64,000 nucleotides of DNA from CAIKMD01 sp963803265 (GTDB lineage Bacteria > Pseudomonadota > Alphaproteobacteria > ATCC43930 > CGMCC-115725). A program made the translations under genes and the position numbers. Numbering within the stretch: the first letter of the stretch is position 1; each line of letters starts with the position of its first letter. Below are positions 21,915-34,413 of the stretch, piece by piece. The stretch spans positions 62,001 to 126,000 of the forward strand of contig CAWDLZ010000004.1 of NCBI GenBank assembly GCA_963803265.1, in the 5' to 3' direction. Below the pieces are notes generated by a model, which saw nothing but the letters and a program-made list of their open reading frames with translations, searched no databases and was not told the origin of the DNA.

Positions 21915-22435
21915 CTAGTCGCGCGAACACACGCTGGCGTTTGATCTTCTTCTGCAATTGCAGAATGCCGTAGAGCAGCGCCTCGGCGGTCGGCGGGCAG
22001 CCGGGCACGTAGATGTCCACCGGCACGATGCGGTCGCAGCCGCGCACCACCGAATAGGAATAGTGGTAATAGCCGCCGCCATTGGCGCAGGAGCCCATCG
22101 AGATCACCCAGCGCGGCTCGGCCATCTGGTCGTAGACCTTGCGCAAGGCGGGCGCCATCTTGTTGGTGAGCGTGCCGGCGACGATCATCACGTCGGATTG
22201 CCGCGGGCTCGGGCGGAACACCACGCCGAAGCGGTCGAGATCGTAGCGCGCTCGCGGCGGCGTGCATCATCTCGACGGCGCAGCAGGCCAGCCCGAAAGT
22301 CATCGGCCAGAGCGAGCCGCGTGCGCGCCCAGTTCACCAGCCTGTCGAGCTGCGTGACGACGAAGCCCTTGTCGTGCAATCTCTTCGCCCATCTGCCGCA
22401 GCAGCGCCTCTTGCGGCGGCGGCCTCTACTCCCAT
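21915..22435 (-). CDS. nuoB: NADH-quinone oxidoreductase subunit B (about five frameshifts)
   Basis: Carries cluster N2, the last 4Fe-4S before quinone. Readable pieces: DKGFVVTQLDRLVNWART, GSLWPMTFGLACCAVEMMHA (adjacent cysteines), FRPSPRQSDVMIVAGTLTNK, MGSCANGGGYYHYSYSVVRG and VPGCPPTAEALLYGI. Surplus bases are inferred near 22415, 22382, 22317, 22245 and 21938. I place the start at the ATG (22435) overlapping the end of nuoA, giving MGVEA-PQEALLRQMGEEL; a shorter start at 22392 is possible. Corrected length about 171 residues. Confidence 0.88.
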
Positions 22436-22791
22436 TCCAGCGCCCCCTTCTTCCACTCGTAGATGAAGCCGACGGTCAGCACGGCGAGAAATACCATCAT
22501 CGACCAGAAGCCGAACATGCCGATCGCGCCGAGCGCGACCGCCCAGGGGAACAGGAACGCGACTTCGAGATCGAAGATGATGAACAGGATCGCGACCAGA
22601 TAGAAGCGCACGTCGAATTTGATGCGCGCATCGGCGAAAGGCTCGAAGCCGCATTCATAGGGCGACAGCTTTTCGGTATCCGGGCTCTGGCGCGCGACGA
22701 TGAACGAGGCGAGCACGATCACGATGGCCAATCCGACGGCGATGCCGATGAAAATCAGGATGGGCAGATACTCGCGCAGCAGACCGTCCAT
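22426..22791 (-). CDS. nuoA: NADH-quinone oxidoreductase subunit A
   Basis: First gene of the 14-gene complex I operon. 121 residues with three helices and the signature SPYECGFEPFADARIKFDVR followed by LVAILFIIFDLEVAFLFPWA. Frame intact. The start lies 37 nt past the tRNA-Asp gene on the same strand, so the operon promoter must lie in that short gap or upstream with the tRNA. Confidence 0.95.
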   Translation of the reverse strand: MDGLLREYLPILIFIGIAVGLAIVIVLASFIVARQSPDTEKLSPYECGFEPFADARIKFDVRFYLVAILFIIFDLEVAFLFPWAVALGAIGMFGFWSMMVFLAVLTVGFIYEWKKGALEWE

Positions 22792-22828
22792 CGTCCGTGA
22801 CCTTGACCCCGGCGGTAACCGTACAGAG

Positions 22829-22905
<77 letters not shown>

Positions 22906-23134
22906 GGAGCACGCTCTCGGCGGCGGCCACTCGTACCGCGCGCCCCTCGGGGTGTCAAGCGCACGCGCCGCACAATCCCGCGTGATTTCAGGATGTTGCA
23001 GAGAGATGAAAAAATCGCGTTCGGCGATCCCTATGGCGAGCACGAGGAGGGCGATCCCGTCGCCGTCGCAACCGGTTGGCCCGGAGCTACCCAGCCGCGC
23101 CGGTAATGGCGGGGTTTATTGCTTGCTCGGGATC

Positions 23135-23209
23135 TGGTGGGCGATGAAGGTTTCGAACCTCCGACCCCCTCGGTGTAAACGAGGTGCTCTACCGCTGAGC
23201 TAATCGCCC
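23135..23209 (-). tRNA. tRNA-Val (UAC)
   Basis: Acceptor GGGCGAT/ATCGCCC, D arm TAGCTCAGCGGTAGAGC, anticodon stem CTCG and CGAG around loop TTTACAC (anticodon TAC), T arm GGAGGTTCGAAACCTTC, encoded ACCA. It stands 3 nt before the HU stop on the same strand, so it may be processed from a longer transcript. Confidence 0.95.
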
Positions 23210-23211
23210 GC

Positions 23212-23484
23212 CTACTGAACCGCTTCCTTCAATCCCTTGCCGGCGCGGAATTTCGGCAACTTAGAGGCCGGGATCTGGATCTTTTCGCCGGTGCGCGGAT
23301 TGCGTCCCTCCGAAGCGGCGCGCTGTGTCACCGCAAAGGTGCCGAAGCCGCTAAGCCTGACCTCGCCACCGCCCTTCAGCGCGGTCGTGATCGATTCGAA
23401 CACCGCATCGACCGCGGTGGTCGCGTCGGCCTTGGTCATGTTGGCGGCGGCGGCGACGGAATCAACGAGATCGTTCTTGTTCAC
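23212..23484 (-). CDS. hup: DNA-binding protein HU
   Basis: Histone-like nucleoid protein of 90 residues. The start is the GTG at 23484 (MNKNDLVDSVAAAANMTKAD), preceded by an AGGGAG Shine-Dalgarno; the longer open frame upstream is not needed. The DNA-binding arm contains GRNPRTGEKIQIPAS and the body EVRLSGFGTFAV. It lies downstream of lon, separated by a strong terminator, the usual alphaproteobacterial order. Confidence 0.94.
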   Translation of the reverse strand: MNKNDLVDSVAAAANMTKADATTAVDAVFESITTALKGGGEVRLSGFGTFAVTQRAASEGRNPRTGEKIQIPASKLPKFRAGKGLKEAVQ

Positions 23485-23570
23485 TGGCGGCTCCCTCGGT
23501 CGTTTTCGCTCGACGTCTGCGGAATGGTCGCGGAGTTTAGATCGCGTCGCGCGCACGCGTCAATCGCACG

Positions 23571-23605
23571 AAAAGAAAACGCCGTCATCCTTTCGAATGA
23601 CGGCG
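23571..23605 (-). terminator. Intrinsic terminator of lon
   Basis: On the minus strand CGCCGTCAT, an 8-nt loop and ATGACGGCG form a perfect 9-bp stem followed by TTTTCTTTT, about 20 nt past the lon stop. Confidence 0.9.
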
Positions 23606-23624
23606 TCGCCGCGAAAACGCTCGT

Positions 23625-26047
<2,423 letters not shown>

Positions 26048-26207
26048 GGCATCCTTTCTCGCAAAGCCGGGACGGGAGAGCCCCGCCCCATGGCGACGGC
26101 AATCGGTACCGCACGCCGGAAGTCAGAAATCCGACATAAGGTGGAGCGTGATGCGGCTCAGATCAAGAGGAAGTATGGAAAAGCGTCTGGCACCCGCAGG
26201 ATCGCGG

Positions 26208-26223
26208 GGCCGGCGCACCGGCC
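26208..26223 (-). terminator. Hairpin abutting the clpX stop
   Basis: GGCCGG-TGCG-CCGGCC on the minus strand begins directly after the clpX TGA. It lacks a T-run, so termination is uncertain. The remaining 26048-26207 is the lon leader. I see only a loose promoter-like pair there (TTGATC, 19 nt, CCTTAT). Confidence 0.4.
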
Positions 26224-27515
<1,292 letters not shown>

Positions 27516-27805
27516 GGGCTCTCCGTGAACGACTGAGCGGGGACTCGATTCCGCCCTCCCCTGATTCGGCGAATTACCCAACGATCGGGAAGACTCGCCC
27601 CGGGCCAGGGAACCGGCGCAGACACATCCATCGAACGACATTATGTATCGTCGCGCGATCAATAACCAGTTAAAGATGAGGCCTTAACCCTATGTTTGCA
27701 ACAATCCTCTTGGCCAACCCGTGCTTTTGCCGCCGGTCGGGCGTCCGTGCCGCGCCCGGCGGAGCTCACGCGATCTGGAACGGCTTGGCGGTACCGGCGA
27801 TCCGG

Positions 27806-28444
27806 TCAGGCCCGGGCTTTGACCTCATCTTCGCGAACCGGGCGATTGGTCATGACCTCGTCGATCAGGCCGAACACCTTGGCCTCGTCGGCGGTCATGA
27901 AGCGATCGCGCTCCAGCGCATTCGCGACCGTGTCGAGGCTCTGGCCGGTATGCTTCACGTAAATCTCGTTGAGCCGGGCGCGCGTCCGCAGTATCTCGCG
28001 AGCGTGGATTTCGATATCCGAGGCCTGGCCTTGGAATCCGCCCGAAGGCTGGTGAATCATGATGCTGGAATTGGGCAGCGAGACGCGTTTGCCTTTGGCG
28101 CCGGCGGTTAGGAGCAGCGAGCCCATCGAGGCCGCCATGCCGATGCAAACCGTCGCCACGTCGGGCCGGATATATTGCATCGTGTCATAGATCGCGAGGC
28201 CCGAGGTCACCATCCCGCCCGGCGAATTGATATAGAACGAGATGTCCTTGGTCGGATTCTCGCTTTCGAGGAACAGGAGCTGGGCGGAAATGAGGCTCGC
28301 CACCATGTCGTTCACCGGCCCGACCAAAAAGATGATGCGCTCTTTCAGGAGGCGCGAATAAATGTCGTAGGCGCGCTCGCCGCGGTTGGTCTGCTCCACC
28401 ACCATCGGAACCAGGTTGTTCATGTAGATTTCGACAGGATCCAT
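27806..28444 (-). CDS. clpP: ATP-dependent Clp protease proteolytic subunit
   Basis: Serine peptidase of ClpXP, 212 residues, frame intact. Catalytic triad readable as S106 (GMAASMGS), H131 (SIMIHQPSGG) and D180 (ERDRFMTADEA). The Gly-rich strand FYINSPGGMVTSGLAIYD and handle helix are present. It starts 25 nt after the tig stop, so tig and clpP probably share a transcript, while clpX has its own 290-nt leader. Confidence 0.95.
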   Translation of the reverse strand: MDPVEIYMNNLVPMVVEQTNRGERAYDIYSRLLKERIIFLVGPVNDMVASLISAQLLFLESENPTKDISFYINSPGGMVTSGLAIYDTMQYIRPDVATVCIGMAASMGSLLLTAGAKGKRVSLPNSSIMIHQPSGGFQGQASDIEIHAREILRTRARLNEIYVKHTGQSLDTVANALERDRFMTADEAKVFGLIDEVMTNRPVREDEVKARA

Positions 28445-28469
28445 TACTTGCTACCTCTGATCGGGGTCG

Positions 28470-29837
28470 TCATTCCTTGCCGCTCGTCGCGCCGCCGCCC
28501 GGAGCTTCGTCCTCTTTCTGGGCCGCGGCCAAAAGTTCGCTGATCGGCACGGCTTTCTCGGTCACCTGGGCCAGCTCGAGGATGAAATCGATGACCTTAT
28601 CCTCGTAGATGGGCGCGCGCAGACCGTCGAGCGCCGAAGGATTCTTGCGATAATACTCGATCACGTGGCGCTCTTGGCCGGGAAAGCGGCGGGCCTCTGC
28701 GGTAAGGGCGCGATTGATCTCCTCCTGCGTAACGGTAATGTTGTTCTTGCTGCCCACTTCTGCAAGCACCAGCCCGAGCCGGACGCGGCGCTCGGCGATA
28801 TCGCGGTATTCAACCTTGATGGCGGCCTCGTCCTTGGCGGTCTCGGCTGCGGCGGTGCCGGCCTGCTTGGCGCGCTCCAACTCGGCCTGATATTGCCGCC
28901 AAATGGTATCAAGCTCGATGTCGACCATGCCCTGCGGCACCGGAAACCGGTGGTGCTCGCCGAGCCGGTCGAGCAATGCGCGCTTCAGTTGCTGGCGCGC
29001 AATCCCGGCGTAATCGCGCTCGATCCGCTCGCGGACGGTCTGACGCAGCGCCGCCAGGTTCTCCATTCCGACCGCCGTCGCCAGCGATTCGTCGATGGGC
29101 TGCGCCGCGACGGCCTTGACCGCCTTGACGGTAACGGCAAATACCGCCGCCTTGCCGGCCAGCTCGGCATTGCCGTAATCCGCCGGAAAGGTAACCTCGA
29201 TCTTGCGCTCCTCGCCAGGCTTGACGCCCACGACCTGATCCTCGAAACCGGGGACGAAGCTGCCGGTGCCGAGCTCGAGCGAATAATCCTTGGCGCTGCC
29301 GCCGGGAAATTCGACGCCGGCGACCGAGCCGACGAAATCCATCACCACGATGTCGCCCATCGCCGCGGCGCGATCGACGTTTTCGGTCTTGCGCTGCTGG
29401 TGAGCGATGCGTTCGAGCGCCTTGTCGATCTCGTCGTCGGGCACTATCGGCCGGAGCCGCTCGACCGTCAGCTCGGCGAAATTCATCAGCTCGATCTGGG
29501 GCAGCACCTCGATCGCGAGCTTGTAATGGAGATCCTTACCCTCGTTGAACGAGAGAATCTCGACCTTGGGCTGGATGGCGGGTCGCAGATTGCGCTCGCG
29601 CATCGCCTCGCTCGAGCTGTCGGAGACGGTGCGTTCCAAGACTTCGCCCATAACCGATGGCCCGTAGCGCTTTTTCAGCACCGTCATGGGGATTTTGCCG
29701 GGGCGGAATCCGGGCAGGCGGATGGTGCGCCCGATCTCGGCCAGCCGGTCGGTAACGTGGCGCTCGATATCGGCGGCCGCGATGACGACCGTCATCTCGC
29801 GTTTCAGGCCTTCGGTATTGGTTTCGGTGATCTGCAT
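28470..29837 (-). CDS. tig: Trigger factor
   Basis: Ribosome-bound chaperone and peptidyl-prolyl isomerase, 455 residues. The ribosome-binding signature is readable as LPGFRPGKIPMTVLKKRYG. The FKBP-like domain spans about 160-245 (GDIVVMDFVGSVAGVEFPGG, FVPGFEDQVVGVKPGEE) and a helical C-terminal chaperone domain follows. Frame intact. It precedes clpP as in most proteobacteria. Confidence 0.95.
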   Translation of the reverse strand: MQITETNTEGLKREMTVVIAAADIERHVTDRLAEIGRTIRLPGFRPGKIPMTVLKKRYGPSVMGEVLERTVSDSSSEAMRERNLRPAIQPKVEILSFNEGKDLHYKLAIEVLPQIELMNFAELTVERLRPIVPDDEIDKALERIAHQQRKTENVDRAAAMGDIVVMDFVGSVAGVEFPGGSAKDYSLELGTGSFVPGFEDQVVGVKPGEERKIEVTFPADYGNAELAGKAAVFAVTVKAVKAVAAQPIDESLATAVGMENLAALRQTVRERIERDYAGIARQQLKRALLDRLGEHHRFPVPQGMVDIELDTIWRQYQAELERAKQAGTAAAETAKDEAAIKVEYRDIAERRVRLGLVLAEVGSKNNITVTQEEINRALTAEARRFPGQERHVIEYYRKNPSALDGLRAPIYEDKVIDFILELAQVTEKAVPISELLAAAQKEDEAPGGGATSGKE

Positions 29838-29877
29838 ATCCGACAGAAGCTCGTTCCCTCAAACTGCGCGGCCGTTC

Positions 29878-29962
29878 TGGTGCGGGCGGAGGGATTTGAA
29901 CCCCCACGACTTGCGTCGCTGGAACCTAAATCCAGTGCGTCTGCCAATTCCGCCACGCCCGC
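29878..29962 (-). tRNA. tRNA-Leu (UAG)
   Basis: 85-nt class II tRNA with acceptor GCGGGCG/CGCCCGC, D arm GTGGCGGAATTGGCAGACGC, anticodon stem CTGGA/TCCAG with loop TTTAGGT (anticodon TAG), a short variable arm, T arm GGGGGTTCAAATCCCTC and encoded ACCA. Confidence 0.95.
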
Positions 29963-30126
29963 TGAAATGACATAAGTGGGCGCGGTTAGGCGACCCGAAT
30001 GCCCACGCCGCCCGCCGCCGAGAAGCCGGCTTCATAGCACAGCGATCCGAGCAGTGGAAGCGGCGGCCCGTCGCCGCCCGGCATGGATTCAGCCAACCTC
30101 CGCCGCTGCTCCACAGCCGTGGCGGG

Positions 30127-30384
30127 TCAGAGGACCCGCTGGTGATAGGTAGCGATGAAGGACAGCAGCGCCAAGACCCGCAGGCCGGCATCGACCCGGC
30201 CGATCGAGGGCTCCTCGTAAGCAAGTTCGAAGCGGACATGCGGGATGCCAGCGACCTCATCGCGCAAGCCCAACACGGTCGCCATCTCGGTAATGTTATC
30301 GCGCCGCCGACGGCAGAATTGGTGGCCGGGCTTGACCTCGACAGCCGGCTTACGCTCGCCCAAAAGCCTGCTCAACCTCGTCAT
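30127..30384 (-). CDS. Small conserved-looking hypothetical protein
   Basis: An 85-residue protein starting MTRLSRLLGERKPAVEV. The segment RRRRDNITEMATVLGLRDE followed by AGIPHVRFELAYEE has ordinary codon use and a leucine-rich C-terminus (GLRVLALLSFIATYHQRVL). It stands alone between tRNA-Leu and the malonyl-CoA decarboxylase gene. I do not recognise a named family and assign no function. An upstream Met (30444) would add 20 residues. Confidence 0.55.
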   Translation of the reverse strand: MTRLSRLLGERKPAVEVKPGHQFCRRRRDNITEMATVLGLRDEVAGIPHVRFELAYEEPSIGRVDAGLRVLALLSFIATYHQRVL

Positions 30385-30503
30385 GTCCGATCGGTCCGCC
30401 CCCTGATCCACCGTGACGGAGGGCCGGCTTATGCCGTTATCCACATCCGTCTGGGGATTAATTTGCTAAAAGCCGGAATTTCCGGGCGGCGTCAATGATT
30501 TTT

Positions 30504-31925
30504 CTAACTTTTCAACAGCCGGGTAACCGCGGTCGAAGCGGTGACCCGCCCCTCGCCGGTGTAGGCCTCGTGGTTCTCCTCGATATCCGGCAGGCGGTAC
30601 AGATAGTTGATCATGATTCCAGCGGATTGCTGTAAGCCCTTGGGCGATAGGTCGCCGAGCCAGTTGATCCGCTCGAGCCGCGCGCCGTTGCTGAGGTGGA
30701 AATGCGCCACCCCGTCGAGCGCCCGGCCGCGCGGCGTCTTTTCCAGCACCAGGTAACGCGCCGCCAGCCGCAGCGTCGGTGCCTTGAGCGCCTGGGCGAC
30801 AGCATCGTCCTCGTACCAGTGCGGGCGCGCGAACAGCGCTATCAGCGTGGCGTCGGCGGGCGAGCCGGGCAGCGCCGCGAGCGCGTGGCGCTCGGCCGGG
30901 ATCAGGAGATCGTCGCCCTCCTCGGCCACCCGTTCGTCAAGCCAGGCGCGGAATCCCGGCATCGGCGACAGTGTGGCGTAGCGCGTGAGCGGGGGCAGCT
31001 CGGCGGCGAGCCGATCGGCGACCCGCTTGATCAGAAAGGCGCCGAAGCTGATGCCGTGAAGCCCACGCTGGCAGTTCGAAATCGAATAGAAGATCGCGGT
31101 GTCGGCGGTCGCCGGGTCACCCACCGGCGCGGTTTCATCGAGCAAGGATTGCACGTTGTCGGCCATGCCCTGAACCAACGCCACTTCGACGAAAATGAGC
31201 GGCTCGTCCGGCATGCGGGGATGGAAATAAGCGAAGCACCGGCGGTCCGCCTCAAGCCGGTTCTTGAGGTCGGACCAACCGCGGATTTCGTGCACTGCTT
31301 CATAGACCATGAGCTTTTCGAGCAGGGCCGCCGCGGAATCCCATGTAATCCGCCGGATCTCGAGAAAGCCCTCGTCGAACCAACTCGCCAGCAAGGTACG
31401 AAGATCGTGATCGAGCGCGGCCAACGCCTCGTCCTGGCGCGCCAGACCGATGAGCTCGGCACGCATGTCGACGAGAAATTTCACGCCATTCGGGAGCGCG
31501 TTGAACTGGGTGAGCAGCTTGACGCGCGCCGGCTCGAGCGCCTGCCGCAGCGCGCGCACGATGCGGCGCTTTTCCTCGTCGGTGCGGGCATGGACAAGAC
31601 GTTGGCAACTCGCGGCGACCGCGGTGCGGTCGATGTCGAACTCGGTTGCGAGTAGGCGCAAGAACCGCTCGCGCCCCGCGGCGGACAGCGCGAGATAGGT
31701 GTGGCCGAGCGCCGCAGCGCGGGACCGCGCCGAAACTTCGCCGCCGCGCGCTTCGAGGCAATCGCGCATCTGCTCGCGGAGCCGCTCGATGCCATCGTCG
31801 TCGAGCGGGCCAGGCGAGGCGCCGCGTTGCGGTGCGGCGAGCTCCCGCCAGCGCGCCTTGATCGAGCGCAGGTTGCTGCGCGTGAAGTCGTAAACGCCGT
31901 CGAGAAATCCGATGCGGTCGGTCAT
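30504..31925 (-). CDS. Malonyl-CoA decarboxylase
   Basis: Converts malonyl-CoA to acetyl-CoA and CO2. The 473-residue protein shows the two-domain plan: a helical N-terminal part (to about 175) and a GNAT-like catalytic part with IFYSISNCQRGLHGISFGAFLIKRV and the conserved histidine stretch VAHFHLSNGARLERINWLGD. The end GIMINYLYRL matches the family. The ATG overlaps the upstream NAD(P)HX repair gene (ATGA). No malonyl-CoA synthetase or malonate transporter is nearby, so the role may be malonyl-CoA turnover rather than growth on malonate. Confidence 0.88.
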   Translation of the reverse strand: MTDRIGFLDGVYDFTRSNLRSIKARWRELAAPQRGASPGPLDDDGIERLREQMRDCLEARGGEVSARSRAAALGHTYLALSAAGRERFLRLLATEFDIDRTAVAASCQRLVHARTDEEKRRIVRALRQALEPARVKLLTQFNALPNGVKFLVDMRAELIGLARQDEALAALDHDLRTLLASWFDEGFLEIRRITWDSAAALLEKLMVYEAVHEIRGWSDLKNRLEADRRCFAYFHPRMPDEPLIFVEVALVQGMADNVQSLLDETAPVGDPATADTAIFYSISNCQRGLHGISFGAFLIKRVADRLAAELPPLTRYATLSPMPGFRAWLDERVAEEGDDLLIPAERHALAALPGSPADATLIALFARPHWYEDDAVAQALKAPTLRLAARYLVLEKTPRGRALDGVAHFHLSNGARLERINWLGDLSPKGLQQSAGIMINYLYRLPDIEENHEAYTGEGRVTASTAVTRLLKS

Positions 31926-33424
31926 GGCGCTCTCGGTTGGGCGACCGCGGCGAGCGTCTTGAGACGCCGCAGGACGGTCGGAAGGGTATCGATCAAATCC
32001 TCGGCGACGAGACCGGGCCCGAATTCGCGCGCGGCTTCGCCGTGGAGCCAGACCGCCGCGCATGCGGCGCGGAATGGCTCGAGACCCTGCGCGAGCAAAC
32101 CCGCCACCAACCCCGATAGCACATCGCCGGTTCCGCCGGTAGCGAGATCGGGCGGCGCGTTGGCGTTGATCGCCGCGAGGCCGTCGGGCGCGGCGATCAC
32201 GGTGTCGGCGCCTTTCAGGATCAGAATGGCGCCGGAGCGCTGTGCGGCGGCGCGCGCGCGCGCCAGCTTGTCGCCGTCGCCGGGAAAAATTCGCGCGAAC
32301 TCGCCGTCATGCGGCGTCAATATGGTCGGAGCCTTGATAGCGGCGAACAGCGCGGCGGGCGCGTCGGCAAACACCGTCAGCGCATCGGCGTCGAGCACGC
32401 TGGCGTGTCCCGCCGCCAGCGCCGCGAGCGCCTGGGCGCGGGTTTCGGGCGTGACGCCCCCGCCCGGCCCGACCACCACCGCGCGCACGCGGGCATCCGC
32501 GATCAGCGCCGCGAAATCGGCCGGCGCGCGGATCGGACGGACGATGACGCTGGCGAGCGAAGCGGCGTAAACCGGCCAGGCGCTATCGGGCGCGGCCAGG
32601 GTCACGAGGCCCGCGCCGACGCGCCCGGCGGCTCGCGCCGAAAGCCGCGCGGCCCCGGTCAGCACGGCGCCCCCGGCAACCACCGCACTGCCGCGGCGAT
32701 ATTTGTGATCTTCGGGCTTGGGCCAAGGGTAGGCGTCGAGCCACAGCGCGGGCCCGTTCTCGAATGTCCGTGGCGCGATCGCGCCGAGCACGCTATCGGG
32801 GATCCCGATCTGCGCCAGTACGACGCTGCCGCATAATTCGCGGCCAGGCAGCAAGAGGTGCCCGGGCTTCTTACGGAAGAAAGTCACGGTCGCGTCGGCA
32901 GGCGCGGCCACGCCCATGACCGCGCCGGTCGCGCCATCGAGTCCGCTCGGCACATCGACGGCGAGTGTCGGCAGACGCCGCGCCGCAAGCGCTTCGATCG
33001 TCATCCTGGCCGCGCCATCGACCGGCCGCGACAGCCCGGCGCCGAAAATCGCATCGATGGCAATGCCGGCGCCGCCGAGGATGGCGGACGAAAGCGGCTC
33101 GACCGCTCCACGCCAGCGTGCGGCATGATGCGCGGCGGCGCCTTGGAGCCGTTCGCGCTCGCCCAACAGCCCGACCCGCACCGGCCAGCCTGCGGCGGCC
33201 AACTGGCGAGCGGCGGCGAAGCCGTCGCCGCCATTGTTGCCGGGCCCGCATAGCACGGCGACCGGCCGCTTCGACCAGCGCCGGCACACCGCGTCGGCGA
33301 CCGCGCGGCCCGCCTCGTCCATCAGCACCGGCGCGCCGACGCCGCACGCCTCCGCTTCCTGGTCGACCACGGCCATTTGGGCGGGCGTGAGCAGCGCATT
33401 GTCGAGCGGCCCCATGGCCGTCAT
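31922..33424 (-). CDS. nnr: Bifunctional NAD(P)HX epimerase / ADP-dependent NAD(P)HX dehydratase
   Basis: Repairs hydrated NADH and NADPH. The 500-residue protein fuses an N-terminal YjeF_N epimerase domain (about 1-215; LCGPGNNGGDGFAAAR, DAIFGAGLSRPV, LAVDVPSGLDG) to a C-terminal ribokinase-like dehydratase domain (about 225-500; YRRGSAVVAGGAVLTGAARLS, GPGGG, ILTPHDGEFARIF, NAPPDLATGGTGDVLSGLVAG). ATG at 33424; an internal Met (MGPLDNALL) is also possible. It is the first gene of a two-gene unit with malonyl-CoA decarboxylase. Confidence 0.93.
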   Translation of the reverse strand: MTAMGPLDNALLTPAQMAVVDQEAEACGVGAPVLMDEAGRAVADAVCRRWSKRPVAVLCGPGNNGGDGFAAARQLAAAGWPVRVGLLGERERLQGAAAHHAARWRGAVEPLSSAILGGAGIAIDAIFGAGLSRPVDGAARMTIEALAARRLPTLAVDVPSGLDGATGAVMGVAAPADATVTFFRKKPGHLLLPGRELCGSVVLAQIGIPDSVLGAIAPRTFENGPALWLDAYPWPKPEDHKYRRGSAVVAGGAVLTGAARLSARAAGRVGAGLVTLAAPDSAWPVYAASLASVIVRPIRAPADFAALIADARVRAVVVGPGGGVTPETRAQALAALAAGHASVLDADALTVFADAPAALFAAIKAPTILTPHDGEFARIFPGDGDKLARARAAAQRSGAILILKGADTVIAAPDGLAAINANAPPDLATGGTGDVLSGLVAGLLAQGLEPFRAACAAVWLHGEAAREFGPGLVAEDLIDTLPTVLRRLKTLAAVAQPRAP

Positions 33425-33536
33425 CTCCGTGCCGGGAAAGTCGCCGGATTGAGTCTATCGCCGCCGCGAGCCGGGCGGAAGGCGGCATGATGGCGACTTG
33501 ACGCTAACCGGGCGGACGGGTAGGAGCAGCCCAGGC

Positions 33537-33614
33537 GGCGGGCGTAGCTCAGCTGGTTAGAGCGCCAGATTGTGGATCTGGATGTCGCCGGTTCGACCCC
33601 GGTCGCTCGCCCCA
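33537..33614 (+). tRNA. tRNA-His (GUG)
   Basis: Acceptor GCGGGCG/CGCTCGC with the His-specific extra G at -1 opposite C73, D arm TAGCTCAGCTGG, anticodon stem CCAGA/TCTGG with loop TTGTGGA (anticodon GTG), T arm GCCGGTTCGACCCCGGT, encoded CCA. Confidence 0.95.
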
Positions 33615-34013
33615 TTTTTCCTTTCCCACTCATCCCGCTTTTCCGGCGCGACCGGTTACAACCCTGTTGTTCCGGTTGCCGGCGGCTATGTCAGCGCGCG
33701 CCGCGACCGCAGCGCATCAAGGCGTTCATCGTGACCCTAGGCGCGGGCCTCGCCCATCGATTTCCTCGTAGATAGCGGCTGACGCCGCCCCGGCCGATAA
33801 CCTGGACGACCGACTGCCGCGTTATGGGTCGGATGACCGGTTCAGAGGCAATCTGCCTATTTACTAGACGATGTTAGCCGACTTCGCTATTGCGTCCGAT
33901 GCGTTACGTTGGATGGCACGCGCGTTGGCGTTTGGCATGGCTCGTGCTTAACCATTGATAGACGACCGGCGAACCGGTGGCCGTGGAGCAAACGCATATA
34001 GGGCGAAAATCCC
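33615..34013. other. Gene-free stretch between tRNA-His and glnB
   Basis: About 400 nt with no supported gene on either strand; open frames here are short and lack family signals. It contains the sigma-54-type promoter listed separately and presumably the other glnB promoter and NtrC sites. I could not identify a clear NtrC palindrome by eye. Confidence 0.6.
33933..33948 (+). promoter_or_regulatory. Sigma-54 (-24/-12) promoter of glnB-glnA
   Basis: TGGCATGGCTCGTGCT has GG at -24 and GC at -12 with the required spacing of the TGGCAC-N5-TTGCW consensus, about 65 nt upstream of the glnB ATG. A second, weaker candidate TGGCACGCGCGTTGGC begins 19 nt further upstream (33914). In Azospirillum and relatives glnBA is known to use nitrogen-regulated sigma-54 and constitutive promoters. 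Activity here is inferred. Confidence 0.6.
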
Positions 34014-34352
34014 ATGAAGAAAGTCGAAGCGATCATCAAGCCGTTCAAACTCGACGAAGTGAAGGAAGCCCTGCACGAGGTCGGCATCCAAGGTATCACG
34101 GTGACCGAGGCGAAAGGCTTTGGACGCCAGAAGGGCCATACCGAACTATACCGCGGCGCCGAATATGTGGTGGATTTTCTTCCCAAGGTGAAAATCGAGG
34201 TGGTCATGGACGACGCTCTCCTCGAGCGCGCCGTCGAAGCGATCCAGCACGCGGCCCGCACCGGCCGCATCGGCGACGGAAAGATTTTCGTTAGCACGGT
34301 CGACGAGGCGATTCGCATTCGCACCGGCGAGAAGGGCGCAGACGCGGTCTGA
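34014..34352 (+). CDS. glnB: Nitrogen regulatory protein P-II
   Basis: Trimeric signal protein sensing 2-oxoglutarate and energy charge. 112 residues with the T-loop site Tyr51 in YRGAEYVVDF, where GlnD attaches UMP. The B-loop TGRIGDGKIFV and C-terminal VDEAIRIRTGEKGADAV are canonical. It begins MKKVEAIIKPFKLDEVKEAL and is followed 61 nt later by glnA, the usual alphaproteobacterial pair. The sigma-54-type promoter upstream implies induction under nitrogen limitation. Confidence 0.97.
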   Translation: MKKVEAIIKPFKLDEVKEALHEVGIQGITVTEAKGFGRQKGHTELYRGAEYVVDFLPKVKIEVVMDDALLERAVEAIQHAARTGRIGDGKIFVSTVDEAIRIRTGEKGADAV

Positions 34353-34413
34353 CCGTGCGGCGGGGAACTCCAGCATTTAGAAATCACGGTCCAGCATAGA
34401 AAGGGTCAATGCC

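Noticed and set aside
23485..23556. N-terminal extension of HU by 24 codons
   Set aside because: HU normally begins MNKNDLV; the GTG at 23484 with AGGGAG upstream fits, and the extension is Arg-rich non-homologous sequence.
27692..28111. Plus-strand 139-codon frame over clpP
   Set aside because: Antisense shadow of clpP with no ribosome-binding site or recognisable domain.
29859..30260. Minus-strand 133-codon frame spanning tRNA-Leu
   Set aside because: It reads through a clear tRNA gene and is low in sequence sense. The 85-residue frame at 30127 is the better candidate.
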